Of a DNA stretch of 64,000 nucleotides, positions 1 through 16,413 are shown in pieces. Under the pieces are notes generated by a model. That model was not told the DNA's origin, searched no databases, and saw nothing but the letters and a program-made list of their open reading frames with translations. The position numbers and the translations under genes are program-made. The stretch is from assembly GCA_963757185.1 (NCBI GenBank), contig CAVWQI010000002.1:124001-188000 (forward strand), in the 5' to 3' direction. Positions within the stretch are counted from its first letter, which is position 1. Every line of letters begins with the position of its first letter. Origin of the DNA: JAQBQB01 sp963757185 (lineage in GTDB: Bacteria > Gemmatimonadota > Gemmatimonadetes > Gemmatimonadales > Gemmatimonadaceae).

Positions 1-4289
<4,289 letters not shown>

Positions 4290-4292
4290 CGT

Positions 4293-8900
<4,608 letters not shown>

Positions 8901-9058
8901 GATTCACCGGAGACCTGGCGACGGACAGATCCCCCGCGCGGGCGCGCGACAGCGCGTCCGATCGGAGGACCAGGGACTGCACAGAGTTGTTGGTGCGCGA
9001 TGTATTCGTATTCACTAATGGCGCTTGGCTGAAGGAAGAGATGGCGGAAACCCGCGCA

Positions 9059-9451
9059 TCACTTCACTTCCACCGTCGCGCCCTGCTCTTCCAGCTTGGC
9101 CTTGATCGTCGCGGACTCGTCCTTCGAAACGCCGGCCTTCACCGTCTGCGGCGCGCCGTCGACGAGATCCTTCGCTTCCTTGAGGCCCAGGCCGGTGATC
9201 TCGCGGACCACCTTGATGACCTGGATCTTCTTGCCGCCGGCGTCCTTCAGCAGAACGTCGAACTCGGTCTTCTCTTCCGCGGCCGGAGCCGCCGCCGCGC
9301 CGGCGCCACCCGCGGCCGGAGCGCCCACGGGGGCCGCGGCGATCGTCACGTTGAACTTCGATTTGAAGGCATCGATCAGCTCGGCGAGCTCGAAGACGGA
9401 CTTGTTGCCGATCGCTTCGAGGATCTCGTCGTTCGTCATGGTCGTAGGCAT
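9059..9451 (-). CDS. rplL: 50S ribosomal protein L7/L12
   Basis: Stalk protein of the large ribosomal subunit that recruits translation GTPases; 130 aa, close to the usual 120-130. It has an N-terminal dimerisation helix region, an alanine/glycine/proline-rich hinge at about residues 40-58, and a C-terminal domain with the expected KTEFDVLL and GLGLKEAKDLVD blocks. The first ATG (9451) is preferred over a second ATG four codons later because a GGGAGA ribosome-binding site lies about 8 bases upstream of it. It lies between rplJ and rpoB. Confidence 0.98.
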   Translation of the reverse strand: MPTTMTNDEILEAIGNKSVFELAELIDAFKSKFNVTIAAAPVGAPAAGGAGAAAAPAAEEKTEFDVLLKDAGGKKIQVIKVVREITGLGLKEAKDLVDGAPQTVKAGVSKDESATIKAKLEEQGATVEVK

Positions 9452-9478
9452 CTCGTCGTTCTCCCTATGTGATAATGC

Positions 9479-9541
9479 AAGTCGGTCAATCGTTGTCTCG
9501 GTCAGTCACTGCGAACCCGCGGTCGGTCGACTGACCGACTT
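9479..9541. repeat. Repeat-rich rplJ-rplL spacer with inverted repeat
   Basis: The spacer between rplJ and rplL contains several copies of a CGGTCA/CGGTCG word and perfect 10-base inverted arms at 9479-9488 (aagtcggtca) and 9532-9541 (tgaccgactt). The right arm overlaps the rplJ stop codon. Two copies of cggtca are 16 bases apart, which resembles the period-8 tracts elsewhere in the window. It could form an mRNA hairpin between the two stalk-protein genes, but there is no T-run, so it is not a simple terminator. Function is unknown. Confidence 0.55.
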
Positions 9542-10064
9542 ATCCCGCTCCGGCGCTCTCCCGCTGCGCGCGCAACCCTTCGAGCGCGCCCGCGAACATG
9601 TACAGAATGCCGCTGAGCGCGCCCACGAACCCGGCCAACGGTGACTGGAGGCCGGCGCCGAGTTGGGCGAGCATCTGCTCGCGCGACGGCATCGAGGCCA
9701 GCTTCGTCACCTGCGCCTTGTCGATCTTGGTTCCTTCGAACACTCCGCCCTTCACCGCCGGCTTCTGGTCGTTCTCCTTGGCGAAGTCGGTGATGACCTT
9801 GGCCGCGGCGATCGGATCCTTGGCGACGACGAGTCCCGTCGGGCCGCGCAAGCGCTCGCCGATCAGGCCACTCTCGTTTACGGCGCGAAGGGCGAGCGTG
9901 TTCTTGATGACCACGTACTCGACGTTGGCCTTGCGCAGCTTGCGGCGGAGGTCGGTCATCCGCTTCACGTTGAGGCCGGTGAAGTCGGTGTAATAGAGCG
10001 CCGTGGCGCTCTCCAATTTCGTCTTGAGGTCTGAGACGAGCTGCTCTTTCTCGGTGCGGTTCAT
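9540..10064 (-). CDS. rplJ: 50S ribosomal protein L10
   Basis: Base of the L7/L12 stalk on the large ribosomal subunit; 174 aa, normal length. The ATG at 10064 overlaps the rplA stop by one base (TAATG), which fixes the start even though the frame stays open upstream. The N-terminal MNRTEKEQLV and the TDLRRKLRKA RNA-binding segment match the family, and the C-terminal helix that binds L7/L12 dimers is present. In other bacteria L10 with L7/L12 represses its own mRNA; no leader site could be assigned here. Confidence 0.98.
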   Translation of the reverse strand: MNRTEKEQLVSDLKTKLESATALYYTDFTGLNVKRMTDLRRKLRKANVEYVVIKNTLALRAVNESGLIGERLRGPTGLVVAKDPIAAAKVITDFAKENDQKPAVKGGVFEGTKIDKAQVTKLASMPSREQMLAQLGAGLQSPLAGFVGALSGILYMFAGALEGLRAQRESAGAG

Positions 10065-10768
10065 TAGGCGCTCCCTGCCATCCGGTAGAGCGTGTTGTCG
10101 ATCGTGACCCCGGGGCCCATGGTGCTGGACACCGAGACGTTCTTGACATAGACGCCCTTTGACGCCGGCGGCTTGGCGCGGACGATCTGGTCCATGAACG
10201 CCGTGTAGTTCGTCTCGAGCGCGTCGATGCCGAACGACACCTTGCCGATCGGCGCGTGCACGTTCCCCGCCTTGTCCACGCGGAACTCGATCTTGCCCGC
10301 CTTCGTCTCTCTGACCGCGTTCGAGATGTTGAACGTGACGGTGCCCGCCTTCGGGTTCGGCATGAGCCCGCGCGGACCGAGCACCCGACCGAGCTGGCCC
10401 AGTTGGCCCATCTGGTCCGGCGTGGCGATCAGCACGTCGAAGTCGAGCCAACCGTCCTTGATCTTCTGGATGAACTCCGCGCCCACGTAGTCGGCGCCGG
10501 CGGTCTCGGCCTCCTTGGCCTTGTCGCCGACGGCGATGACGAGCACGCGAACCGACTTGCCGGTTCCGGCCGGGAGGACGACGGTGCCGCGCACGACCTG
10601 ATCGGCGTGGCGCGGATCGACACCCAGGCGAACGGCGATCTCGACGGTCTCGTCAAACTTCGCGAATGCCGATTTCTTGACGATCTCCAGCGCCTGGCGC
10701 GGCTGGTACGTCGAGGCGATGTCGCGATTCTTGGCGGCGGCCGTGTACTTCTTTCCGTGATCGTGCAT
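10064..10768 (-). CDS. rplA: 50S ribosomal protein L1
   Basis: Component of the mobile L1 stalk of the large subunit, and a translational repressor of its own operon in many bacteria; 234 aa, normal length. The family signature is visible in the ADYVGAEF, TPDQMGQLGQLG and LGPRGLMPNPK segments. The ATG overlaps the last base of the rplK stop (TGATG), so L11 and L1 are probably co-translated as in the classical L11 operon. Confidence 0.98.
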   Translation of the reverse strand: MHDHGKKYTAAAKNRDIASTYQPRQALEIVKKSAFAKFDETVEIAVRLGVDPRHADQVVRGTVVLPAGTGKSVRVLVIAVGDKAKEAETAGADYVGAEFIQKIKDGWLDFDVLIATPDQMGQLGQLGRVLGPRGLMPNPKAGTVTFNISNAVRETKAGKIEFRVDKAGNVHAPIGKVSFGIDALETNYTAFMDQIVRAKPPASKGVYVKNVSVSSTMGPGVTIDNTLYRMAGSA

Positions 10769-11190
10769 CAGTCGATGACCTCCAGGCCCATCGACCGCGC
10801 CGCGCCGGCGACCATCTGCATCGCCGACTCGATCGTGTCGCAGTTGAGATCCGGCATCTTGATCTCGGCGATCTTGCGCACCTGGGCGCGCGTGACGCGC
10901 CCGACCTTGGTCCGGTTCGGCTGACCCGATCCCTTGTCGACGCCCGCCTCCTTCTTCAGCAAGACCGCCGCTGGCGGCGTCTTGGTGATGAAGGTGAAGG
11001 ACTTGTCGGAGAAGATCGTGATCTCGACCGGGAGAATCGTATCCTGGCCCTGAGTTCGAGAATTGAACTCCTTACAAAAGGCCATGATGTTGATGCCCTG
11101 CGGACCGAGCGCCGTTCCCACCGGAGGGGCGGGATTGGCCTTGCCCGCGGGGATCTGCAGCTTCACGAACCCCGTGACTTTCTTGGCCAT
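10768..11190 (-). CDS. rplK: 50S ribosomal protein L11
   Basis: Protein of the GTPase-associated centre of the large subunit, involved in stringent-response signalling; 140 aa, normal length. The N-terminal domain has the proline-rich PAGKANPAPPVGTALGPQG segment and the C-terminal domain has the RNA-binding VGRVTRAQVRKIAEIKMPDL segment. A strong AAGGAG ribosome-binding site lies a few bases before the ATG. The 148-base gap to nusG upstream holds the period-8 tract described separately. Confidence 0.98.
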   Translation of the reverse strand: MAKKVTGFVKLQIPAGKANPAPPVGTALGPQGINIMAFCKEFNSRTQGQDTILPVEITIFSDKSFTFITKTPPAAVLLKKEAGVDKGSGQPNRTKVGRVTRAQVRKIAEIKMPDLNCDTIESAMQMVAGAARSMGLEVID

Positions 11191-11271
11191 AGAACTCCTT
11201 ATAGACGACTGCTAGAACAATCTCCCACTGGGACTGATCCGTCGGAGTGGTCGCCGACTTTCAGCGTGACA

Positions 11272-11338
11272 GCTGGACGGCTCGACTGCTGGACGGCTTG
11301 GCTGTCTTGCTGGCCAGCCGCCTTGCCGCCTAGCCGCT
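11272..11338. repeat. Degenerate period-8 tandem tract, nusG-rplK gap
   Basis: Immediately next to the nusG stop the sequence reads in octamers: gctggacg, gctcgact, gctggacg, gcttggct, gtcttgct, ggccagcc, gccttgcc, gcctagcc. The 11-base word gctggacggct recurs exactly 16 bases apart (11272 and 11288). No protein frame or terminator explains it. The rhythm and the tggac core recall the tracts at 15147 and 17665. Confidence 0.6.
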
Positions 11339-11887
11339 TTAGTACGCCCTCAACTGCAAATAGTCCAACTCCACCGACGTCGGCCTGCCGAACAGCGAGA
11401 CCGACACCCGCACTTTCCCCTTGTCGACCATCACCTCTTCCACCGTTCCATTGAAGTCGGTGAACGGACCTTCGGTGATGGCGACCGCCTGACCGACGAG
11501 GAACGGGATCTCCTCCTTCGGCTCCTCCTCCTCCTGCTCGACGGCGATGCCGAGGAGGCGGTTCACTTCATCCGCCCGCAGCGGCTGCGGAAAACGCTGG
11601 TCGTGACCGACGAACTTGATCACGCCCTGAATGCCGTTCACCACGTGCGCCGTTTCTTGGTTCATCTCCATCTCGACCAGCACATACCCGGGATAGAGCT
11701 TGCGTTCGACGTTCACCTTCTTGCCGTTCTTGATCTCGACCACTTCCTGGGTCGGGACGAGCGCCTGGCGAATCGACCGGACTTCCGGCGCCCGCGCGTC
11801 CCCGTCGATCTTCCGCTGGATCAGCGAACGAACCTTGTTCTCGTGACCCGCGGTGGTCTGGATCGCGTACCACCGATGTTCCGCCAT
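11339..11887 (-). CDS. nusG: Transcription elongation/antitermination factor NusG
   Basis: Binds RNA polymerase to promote elongation, and links it to Rho or the ribosome; 182 aa, normal length. The N-terminal NGN domain begins HRWYAIQTTAGHE and includes KLYPGYVLVEM; the C-terminal KOW domain contains the segment GPFTDFNG followed by KGKVRVSVSLFGR. The ATG at 11887 is chosen because it follows the secE stop by five bases and starts exactly where the family starts; longer in-frame extensions overlap secE. A glutamate-rich linker (EQEEEEPKEE) joins the two domains. Confidence 0.98.
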   Translation of the reverse strand: MAEHRWYAIQTTAGHENKVRSLIQRKIDGDARAPEVRSIRQALVPTQEVVEIKNGKKVNVERKLYPGYVLVEMEMNQETAHVVNGIQGVIKFVGHDQRFPQPLRADEVNRLLGIAVEQEEEEPKEEIPFLVGQAVAITEGPFTDFNGTVEEVMVDKGKVRVSVSLFGRPTSVELDYLQLRAY

Positions 11888-11892
11888 GGTAA

Positions 11893-12156
11893 TCAACGTC
11901 CGGCGAACAGCGATGGAATTCCTTTGATCAGCAAACCCTGAAGAATCAGATCGAGAATCGAAATGACCGCTCCGAGGGCCAGCACGAAGAGGATGATCGA
12001 GATGGTCGCCTGCTGGACCTGCGGTCGGTCCGGCCACGTGACCTTCTTCATCTCCGCCACCACGCCGTGATAAAACGTCACGAGACGCGAAATCCAGTTC
12101 GGCCCGGGAGTGGTGGGCGTGCCCGACCCGCCCGCCCGCGTGACGGCGTCGGCCAT
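11893..12156 (-). CDS. secE: Preprotein translocase subunit SecE
   Basis: Essential small subunit of the SecYEG protein-export channel; 87 aa with one C-terminal membrane helix (about residues 45-70), the short form of the family. The segment VVAEMKKVTWPDR is the conserved amphipathic helix. The ATG overlaps the last base of the rpmG stop (TAATG), which fixes the start. It is followed closely by nusG, as in most bacteria. Confidence 0.96.
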   Translation of the reverse strand: MADAVTRAGGSGTPTTPGPNWISRLVTFYHGVVAEMKKVTWPDRPQVQQATISIILFVLALGAVISILDLILQGLLIKGIPSLFAGR

Positions 12157-12308
12157 TACTTGGTTTCCTTGTGGACCAGGTGCTTGTTGCACCGCGGGCA
12201 GTACTTCTTCCACTCCACGCGCTCCGGATGGAGCCGCTTGTTCTTCGTCGTGAAGTAGTTCCGGTTCTTACACTCGCCGCAGGCGAGGATGATCTTCTCT
12301 CGAGGCAT
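12156..12308 (-). CDS. rpmG: 50S ribosomal protein L33
   Basis: Small zinc-ribbon protein of the large ribosomal subunit; 50 aa, normal length. Four cysteines in two CxxC pairs (CGEC and CPRC) indicate the zinc-binding form. It is the first protein gene after the tRNA cluster and heads rpmG-secE-nusG-rplKAJL-rpoBC. In many bacteria tuf lies between the tRNAs and this gene; here only 75 bases separate them. Confidence 0.96.
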   Translation of the reverse strand: MPREKIILACGECKNRNYFTTKNKRLHPERVEWKKYCPRCNKHLVHKETK

Positions 12309-12383
12309 CTGCCAGGACCTGAAAAAAACGTGGTGCGCGTACGTCGCGAAGGTATTGCTTGTGCTTCCGTACCGAACTCCGAG

Positions 12384-12456
12384 AGCTGACGACCGGGATT
12401 GAACCGGTGACCTCACCCTTACCAAGGGTGTGCTCTACCAACTGAGCTACGTCAGC
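12384..12456 (-). tRNA. thrT: tRNA-Thr (anticodon GGT)
   Basis: A 73-base cloverleaf: acceptor stem GCTGACG pairing with CGTCAGC, D-arm with GTTGGTAGAGC, anticodon loop TTGGTAA giving GGT, and a T-arm with GGTTCAATCC. The CCA end is not encoded. It is the last of four tandem tRNA genes and corresponds by order and anticodon to E. coli thrT. Confidence 0.96.
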
Positions 12457-12537
12457 AACTTCTTACGTCGTTCGTCTCCCGCTGTTCCTCGGCTTACGTC
12501 GCCGCTCGTATCTCGCGTGCTTCCAAACGTTCACCAG

Positions 12538-12610
12538 AGCGGGAGACGGGGCTCGAACCCGCGACATCAAGCTTGGAAGGCTTGCGCTCTACCAACTGAG
12601 CTACTCCCGC
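12538..12610 (-). tRNA. glyT: tRNA-Gly (anticodon TCC)
   Basis: A 73-base cloverleaf: acceptor stem GCGGGAG pairing with CTCCCGC, anticodon loop CTTCCAA giving TCC, and a T-loop with GGTTCGAGCC. No encoded CCA. Third in the four-gene tRNA cluster, as glyT is in E. coli. Confidence 0.96.
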
Positions 12611-12679
12611 CGAATGATCCGCCGTCCATCGCTCGCCGCGTCGCGCTCTACTCCGCCCGAACACTTGTGTGCCACCAAA

Positions 12680-12764
12680 TGGTGGGGGAAGGATTCGAAC
12701 CTTCGTAGGGCGTAAACCCGGCAGATTTACAGTCTGCTGCCATTAGCCACTCGGCCACCCCACC
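12680..12764 (-). tRNA. tyrU: tRNA-Tyr (anticodon GTA)
   Basis: An 85-base class II tRNA with a long variable arm. The acceptor stem starts GGTGGGG, the anticodon loop is CTGTAAA giving GTA, and the T-arm holds GGTTCGAATCC. The discriminator is A and no CCA is encoded. Second in the cluster, in the same position as E. coli tyrU. Confidence 0.96.
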
Positions 12765-12844
12765 GGAGTGTTCCGCACTCCTTCGACCATCTGCTGCTGT
12801 ACCTGCCGGTCACACGAAAAATCGCCTTCCAGCCCGATCGGCAG

Positions 12845-12917
12845 AGCTGACGGCGAGAATCGAACTCGCAACCGCCTGATTACAAATCAGGTGCTCTGCC
12901 AATTGAGCTACGTCAGC
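12845..12917 (-). tRNA. thrU: tRNA-Thr (anticodon TGT)
   Basis: A 73-base cloverleaf with acceptor stem GCTGACG/CGTCAGC, anticodon loop TTTGTAA giving TGT, and T-arm GAGTTCGATTC. First gene of the cluster, about 20 bases downstream of the expected transcription start of the promoter at 12945-12973. Confidence 0.96.
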
Positions 12918-12944
12918 AGACGGCCATTTTTTTGCCAGACTCGT

Positions 12945-12973
12945 AGGATACGCGGTTCGGAAAAGAGTGTCAA
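12945..12973 (-). promoter_or_regulatory. Sigma-70-type promoter of the tRNA / rpmG operon
   Basis: On the minus strand a perfect -35 box TTGACA (12973-12968), a 17-base spacer and a -10 box TATCCT (12950-12945). Initiation would fall near 12938, about 20 bases before the first tRNA. This is by far the best promoter match noticed in the window and is placed as expected for a highly transcribed stable-RNA operon. Confidence 0.85.
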
Positions 12974-13019
12974 GCCGCGCTCCGGTCGACGCTTACGCGT
13001 CGGGGCCAAAAACCTGCCT

Positions 13020-14504
13020 CTACCGGGCCCGTTTCCACGTCGTCCGACCGCCGGCATCCTCGATCGCGATCCCCTTGCCCACCAACTCGGCACGGATCCG
13101 GTCCGCCTCGGCAAAATCCCGGCGCTCTCGCGCCGCTCGCCGCGCGGAAAGCCGCTCCTCCACCCACGAAACGAGCGCCGCATCGTGGACTTCCCGGTCC
13201 GGCAGGATGTCCAAGACCCCGTTGATGCGCTCGAACGCCAGCCGAGCCCGGGCAAGAGACTCGACGTCGGATCCCCGTCGATCGAGCTGGGCGTTCGCCC
13301 GATGGATGAACGTGAACAGCCCGGCCAGCGCGTTCGGGGCGTTGAGATCCTCGAACAGCGCAGCCTCCACTTCGGCAACGGCCGTGTCCGCCGCGGCGGC
13401 CAGCTCCGGCGTCCCCCCGGTCGCCGCCGCCAATCGATCCGCGAAGTCCCCCACCCGGCGTACCGCGTTGATCGACGCCTCGAGAGCATCGTCGGAGAGG
13501 TTGAGCTCCTTCCGATAGTGCGTGTTGAACACGAAGTGGCGCAGCGCGGCCGGCGACACATCGGCCTCGCGCATTCCCTGCACCGTCGTCACGTTGCCAA
13601 GTCGCTTGGCCATCTTCGCGCCGTCGGTGAGCAGAAAGGCCCCATGGCACCAGAACCGCGAAAACGTCTGCCCGGTGGCCGCCTCAGACTGCGCGATCTC
13701 ATCCTCGTGGTGCGGAAACACGAGATCGATGCCGCCGCAATGGATGTCCAGCGTCTCTCCCAACAAGTCGATCGCCATCGCCGAGCACTCGAGATGCCAT
13801 CCCGGACGGCCGCGGCCCCACGGTGAGTCCCACGCCGCTCCAGTCACCTCGTCGTTGGGCGTCGCCGCTTTCCACAACGCGAAATCCTGCGCGTTCTCCT
13901 TCGAGTAATCGTCCTGCGCGACGCGCGCGCCGGTTTTGAGCTCGCGCTTGTCGAGACGCGACAGCCGGCCGTAGGCGGGGAACCGATCGATCGCGAAATA
14001 AACGGAGCGGTCGTCCGCCTGGTACGCGACGCCGCGCGCAATGAGCTGCTCGACGAGCGCAATCATTTGCGGGATGTAGTCGGTCGCCTTCGGATAGGCC
14101 TCGGCGGCTTGGATGCGCAGATATTCGCGATCCTTGTGAAAGATCGCCGTCACCGGCTCCGTGACCTCGCGAATCGTCTTGCGCTGCTCGTGCGCCCGCC
14201 GGATGATCTTGTCGTCGACGTCCGTCAGGTTCATCACCTGCCGGACCTTCCAGCCGCGCAACGCGAGCGTGCGCCGCATCAGGTCCACGAAAAGGAACGT
14301 CCGGAAGTTGCCGAGGTGCGCCGGATTGTAGACCGTCGGCCCACAACTATAGATACGCACCGTCTCCCCATCGGCCGGGGCAAACGCCTCGGTCTGGCGG
14401 GTCAGGGTGTTGAATAGCCGAAACTCGCGCGTCGCGGTCCCGGTCTTGGGCGCCCGCGCCGGCGAACTGTGGCTGTCGGCGGATTGAGTATGAGACGGAC
14501 GCAT
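13020..14504 (-). CDS. cysS: Cysteinyl-tRNA synthetase
   Basis: Class I aminoacyl-tRNA synthetase that charges tRNA-Cys; 494 aa. The HIGH-like motif is HLGN (residues 63-66) and the KMSKS-like loop is KMAKR (297-301). Zinc ligands expected for the family are visible: C54 in SCGPTVYN, C240 in WHLECS, and the H/E set in FPHHEDE. Residues 1-26 are an extra polar stretch before the usual start (EFRLFNT), so a later start is possible although no internal ATG is available there. A C-terminal DALR-type helical domain is present. A 100-base gap with the tRNA promoter follows. Confidence 0.97.
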   Translation of the reverse strand: MRPSHTQSADSHSSPARAPKTGTATREFRLFNTLTRQTEAFAPADGETVRIYSCGPTVYNPAHLGNFRTFLFVDLMRRTLALRGWKVRQVMNLTDVDDKIIRRAHEQRKTIREVTEPVTAIFHKDREYLRIQAAEAYPKATDYIPQMIALVEQLIARGVAYQADDRSVYFAIDRFPAYGRLSRLDKRELKTGARVAQDDYSKENAQDFALWKAATPNDEVTGAAWDSPWGRGRPGWHLECSAMAIDLLGETLDIHCGGIDLVFPHHEDEIAQSEAATGQTFSRFWCHGAFLLTDGAKMAKRLGNVTTVQGMREADVSPAALRHFVFNTHYRKELNLSDDALEASINAVRRVGDFADRLAAATGGTPELAAAADTAVAEVEAALFEDLNAPNALAGLFTFIHRANAQLDRRGSDVESLARARLAFERINGVLDILPDREVHDAALVSWVEERLSARRAARERRDFAEADRIRAELVGKGIAIEDAGGRTTWKRAR

Positions 14505-14556
14505 CGACTCGCGAGACGAGCAGTTGCGTGAATGCTAGGCGTGTCGGCGGGGGCGG

Positions 14557-15072
14557 TCAACGAAAAGACGCTTCGGCGACACGACGCGCCGCCGCGTGCG
14601 CCACGACTCGACCTGCGCGAAGCACCACGGCGCGCTCTGCCAGACGAGATGCCAGGGTCGAGTCGCGCAACGCCATCAAGACGGCGTCGCCGGCCTCACG
14701 ACGTTCAGCGATCCATGCGCCGAGACGGGCCGCTTCGACATCGCCGACGTCGATCAGGTGGATGAGCGACTCGTCCGCCGGCGCCGGCTCGTCGAGCGAC
14801 GAGCGGCAGTAGTGCAGTCGCGCACGTCGGAGCGACGCGGCGCGATTGGAATCCCCAAACCAGGAGACGATGCCGGCGTCGGCCGCCATCAGCCCGGCCG
14901 CGCACAGAAGCAACGTCGTCTTCCCCGATCCGCTCGACCCAACGACCGCCACCGATTGTCCCTCGGCGATCGCGAGATCAACGTCGGCAAGGGCGTGCGC
15001 ACTCGCCAAGCACGACCCACACCCCGCGACGAATCGCTTGGAGAGCCGGGAGACTTCGAGCGCCATTCGCAC
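14557..15072 (-). CDS. Truncated or degenerate ABC-type ATPase
   Basis: A 171-aa protein that begins like a LolD/FtsE-type ABC ATPase: a beta-strand region, a short cysteine-containing insertion, then a good Walker A motif (GSSGSGKTT, residues 45-53). It is about 50 residues shorter than a normal nucleotide-binding domain and I find no LSGGQ signature and no hhhhDE Walker B. The second half (LIHLIDVGDVEAARLGAW, later AERAVVLRAGRVVA) keeps the order of the end of an ABC domain without the catalytic centre. No permease gene is adjacent. It may bind ATP without hydrolysing it, or be a decaying gene. Two near-adjacent ATG codons make the exact start uncertain by two residues. Confidence 0.7.
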   Translation of the reverse strand: MRMALEVSRLSKRFVAGCGSCLASAHALADVDLAIAEGQSVAVVGSSGSGKTTLLLCAAGLMAADAGIVSWFGDSNRAASLRRARLHYCRSSLDEPAPADESLIHLIDVGDVEAARLGAWIAERREAGDAVLMALRDSTLASRLAERAVVLRAGRVVAHAAARRVAEASFR

Positions 15073-15146
15073 GCCGATCGATAGCGCGCGAAGCCACGAC
15101 GAGCGTCATCGCTCTATTTCGAAGATCATCACGGATTCGCAGTTCC

Positions 15147-15170
15147 CCGGTCTACCGGTCCACCGGTCCA
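15147..15170. repeat. 8-bp tandem repeat downstream of the AI-2E-family permease
   Basis: Three octamers ccggtcta, ccggtcca, ccggtcca, followed by a decayed copy running into the stop codon of the permease gene. On the opposite strand the unit reads tggaccgg, which is the unit of the array at 17665-17696. The two arrays therefore bracket the three-gene unit in inverted orientation. Confidence 0.75.
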
Positions 15171-15177
15171 CCCCGTC

Positions 15178-16413
15178 CTACGCGCTCTGCCGCCGACCCT
15201 CGCTCTCCGCGAACGTGACGATGTCCGGCGCGGGGCCGGTGGGCGCCAGGACACCGCCGCCTGGGCCGGGCACGCGGAGCAGCATCGGCCGCTCGCGTGT
15301 GGTTCGGCGGAAGCCCTGACCCTCGTAGATCCGGCTGATGACGATCCGCCGCACGATCACCATGAGGGCGGCGAGCGTCGGCAGCGCGACGACGAGGCCG
15401 AGGCCGCCGAGCAGCGTTCCCATGATGAGCACCGCCATGATCGTCATGACCGGCGGCAGGTCCACCTTCTTCGACATCACGAGCGGCGAAACGAGGTTCC
15501 CCTCGATCAGGTGGACGACGACGCCGAGTCCGACGACGAGCAGCGCGTGACCGACCGGGCTGAAGCCGAAGTAGCCCTTGCCGTTCAGAACGAACAGCGC
15601 GGGAAGAGTCGTTGACAGCAGCGTGCCGAAGAAGGGCACGATCGCGACGAGGCCGGTGAAGATTCCGAACAGGAACGCGAACGGTACGCCGAGCAGCGCG
15701 AGTCCGAGGCCCGTGATCAGGCCGAGAAAGGTCATCGTCAGCAGCTGCCCGACGATGTAGGCGCGCAGCGAATCGGCCAGCTCGGCGAGCACGTCCCGCA
15801 CGAGGTCGCGGTGGATCGGCGGGAAAAGGGCGATCAGCCACTCGCGATAGAGCGCCGGGTGAACCGAGAGATAGATGCTCATCACGAGCACGGCGAAGAT
15901 GTTGATCGCCGCTTCCACGATCTCGAACAACTTGGTCGGGATGCCGCTGAACAAACCGCTGAGCTGGTCGTACGCGGCGAACAACGCCTTGTGCTCGACG
16001 GGCTTGCCGACGATGTCGCTCACGCCCGGGAGCTTGGCCGCGACTCGATCGATGCCGACCTCCCACGCGTTCATGAAGTCGGGAAGCGCGAGGAAGAGCT
16101 GGCGGGTCTGCTCGACGATCGGCGGAACGAGGATCCAGGCCAGCAGCACGAGGCCGCCGAGCGAACCGATGATGGCGATGGCGAGCGCCATGCTCTTGGA
16201 GAGCGTCGTCCGGCGGTCGAGCCAGTCAGCGACCGCGCCGAGGTACAGTGAGACGAGGACGGCGAGCATGAGCAGCACGAACACATGCGCGACCGTCTTG
16301 AACAGCCACAGCAGGAGGAAGGTGATGACCGTCGCCGCGAGAATCGGCGCGAACTTGAACTTCGTCGCGCCGATCGTGACCGAGCCGGTCGTTCGCGGCG
16401 AGTCGGCGATCAA
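15178..16413 (-). CDS. AI-2E family transporter (PerM-like permease)
   Basis: Integral membrane protein of 411 aa with about eight hydrophobic segments: two near residues 22-60, one near 80-100, and several between about 215 and 345. The central non-membrane stretch, the PFAFLFGIFTGLVAIVPFFG segment and the LVVGLGVVVHLIEGNLVSPLVM segment are characteristic of the AI-2E / PerM family. Members export quorum-sensing autoinducer or act as sodium/proton antiporters, so the substrate here is unknown. Its start overlaps the end of pspA by four bases, and it is the last gene of a YbjN-PspA-permease unit. The C-terminal tail (about 45 residues) is polar and glycine/proline-rich. Confidence 0.9.
   Translation of the reverse strand: MIADSPRTTGSVTIGATKFKFAPILAATVITFLLLWLFKTVAHVFVLLMLAVLVSLYLGAVADWLDRRTTLSKSMALAIAIIGSLGGLVLLAWILVPPIVEQTRQLFLALPDFMNAWEVGIDRVAAKLPGVSDIVGKPVEHKALFAAYDQLSGLFSGIPTKLFEIVEAAINIFAVLVMSIYLSVHPALYREWLIALFPPIHRDLVRDVLAELADSLRAYIVGQLLTMTFLGLITGLGLALLGVPFAFLFGIFTGLVAIVPFFGTLLSTTLPALFVLNGKGYFGFSPVGHALLVVGLGVVVHLIEGNLVSPLVMSKKVDLPPVMTIMAVLIMGTLLGGLGLVVALPTLAALMVIVRRIVISRIYEGQGFRRTTRERPMLLRVPGPGGGVLAPTGPAPDIVTFAESEGRRQSA

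Noticed and set aside
8901..9058. A terminator or attenuator between rplL and rpoB
   Set aside because: Only short GC-rich self-complementary words were seen, with no clear stem followed by T-run; not supported enough to list.
12987..13002. Hairpin cgacgc-ttac-gcgtcg as a terminator for cysS
   Set aside because: Stem is only six base pairs and no T-run follows in the direction of cysS transcription; left out of the feature list.
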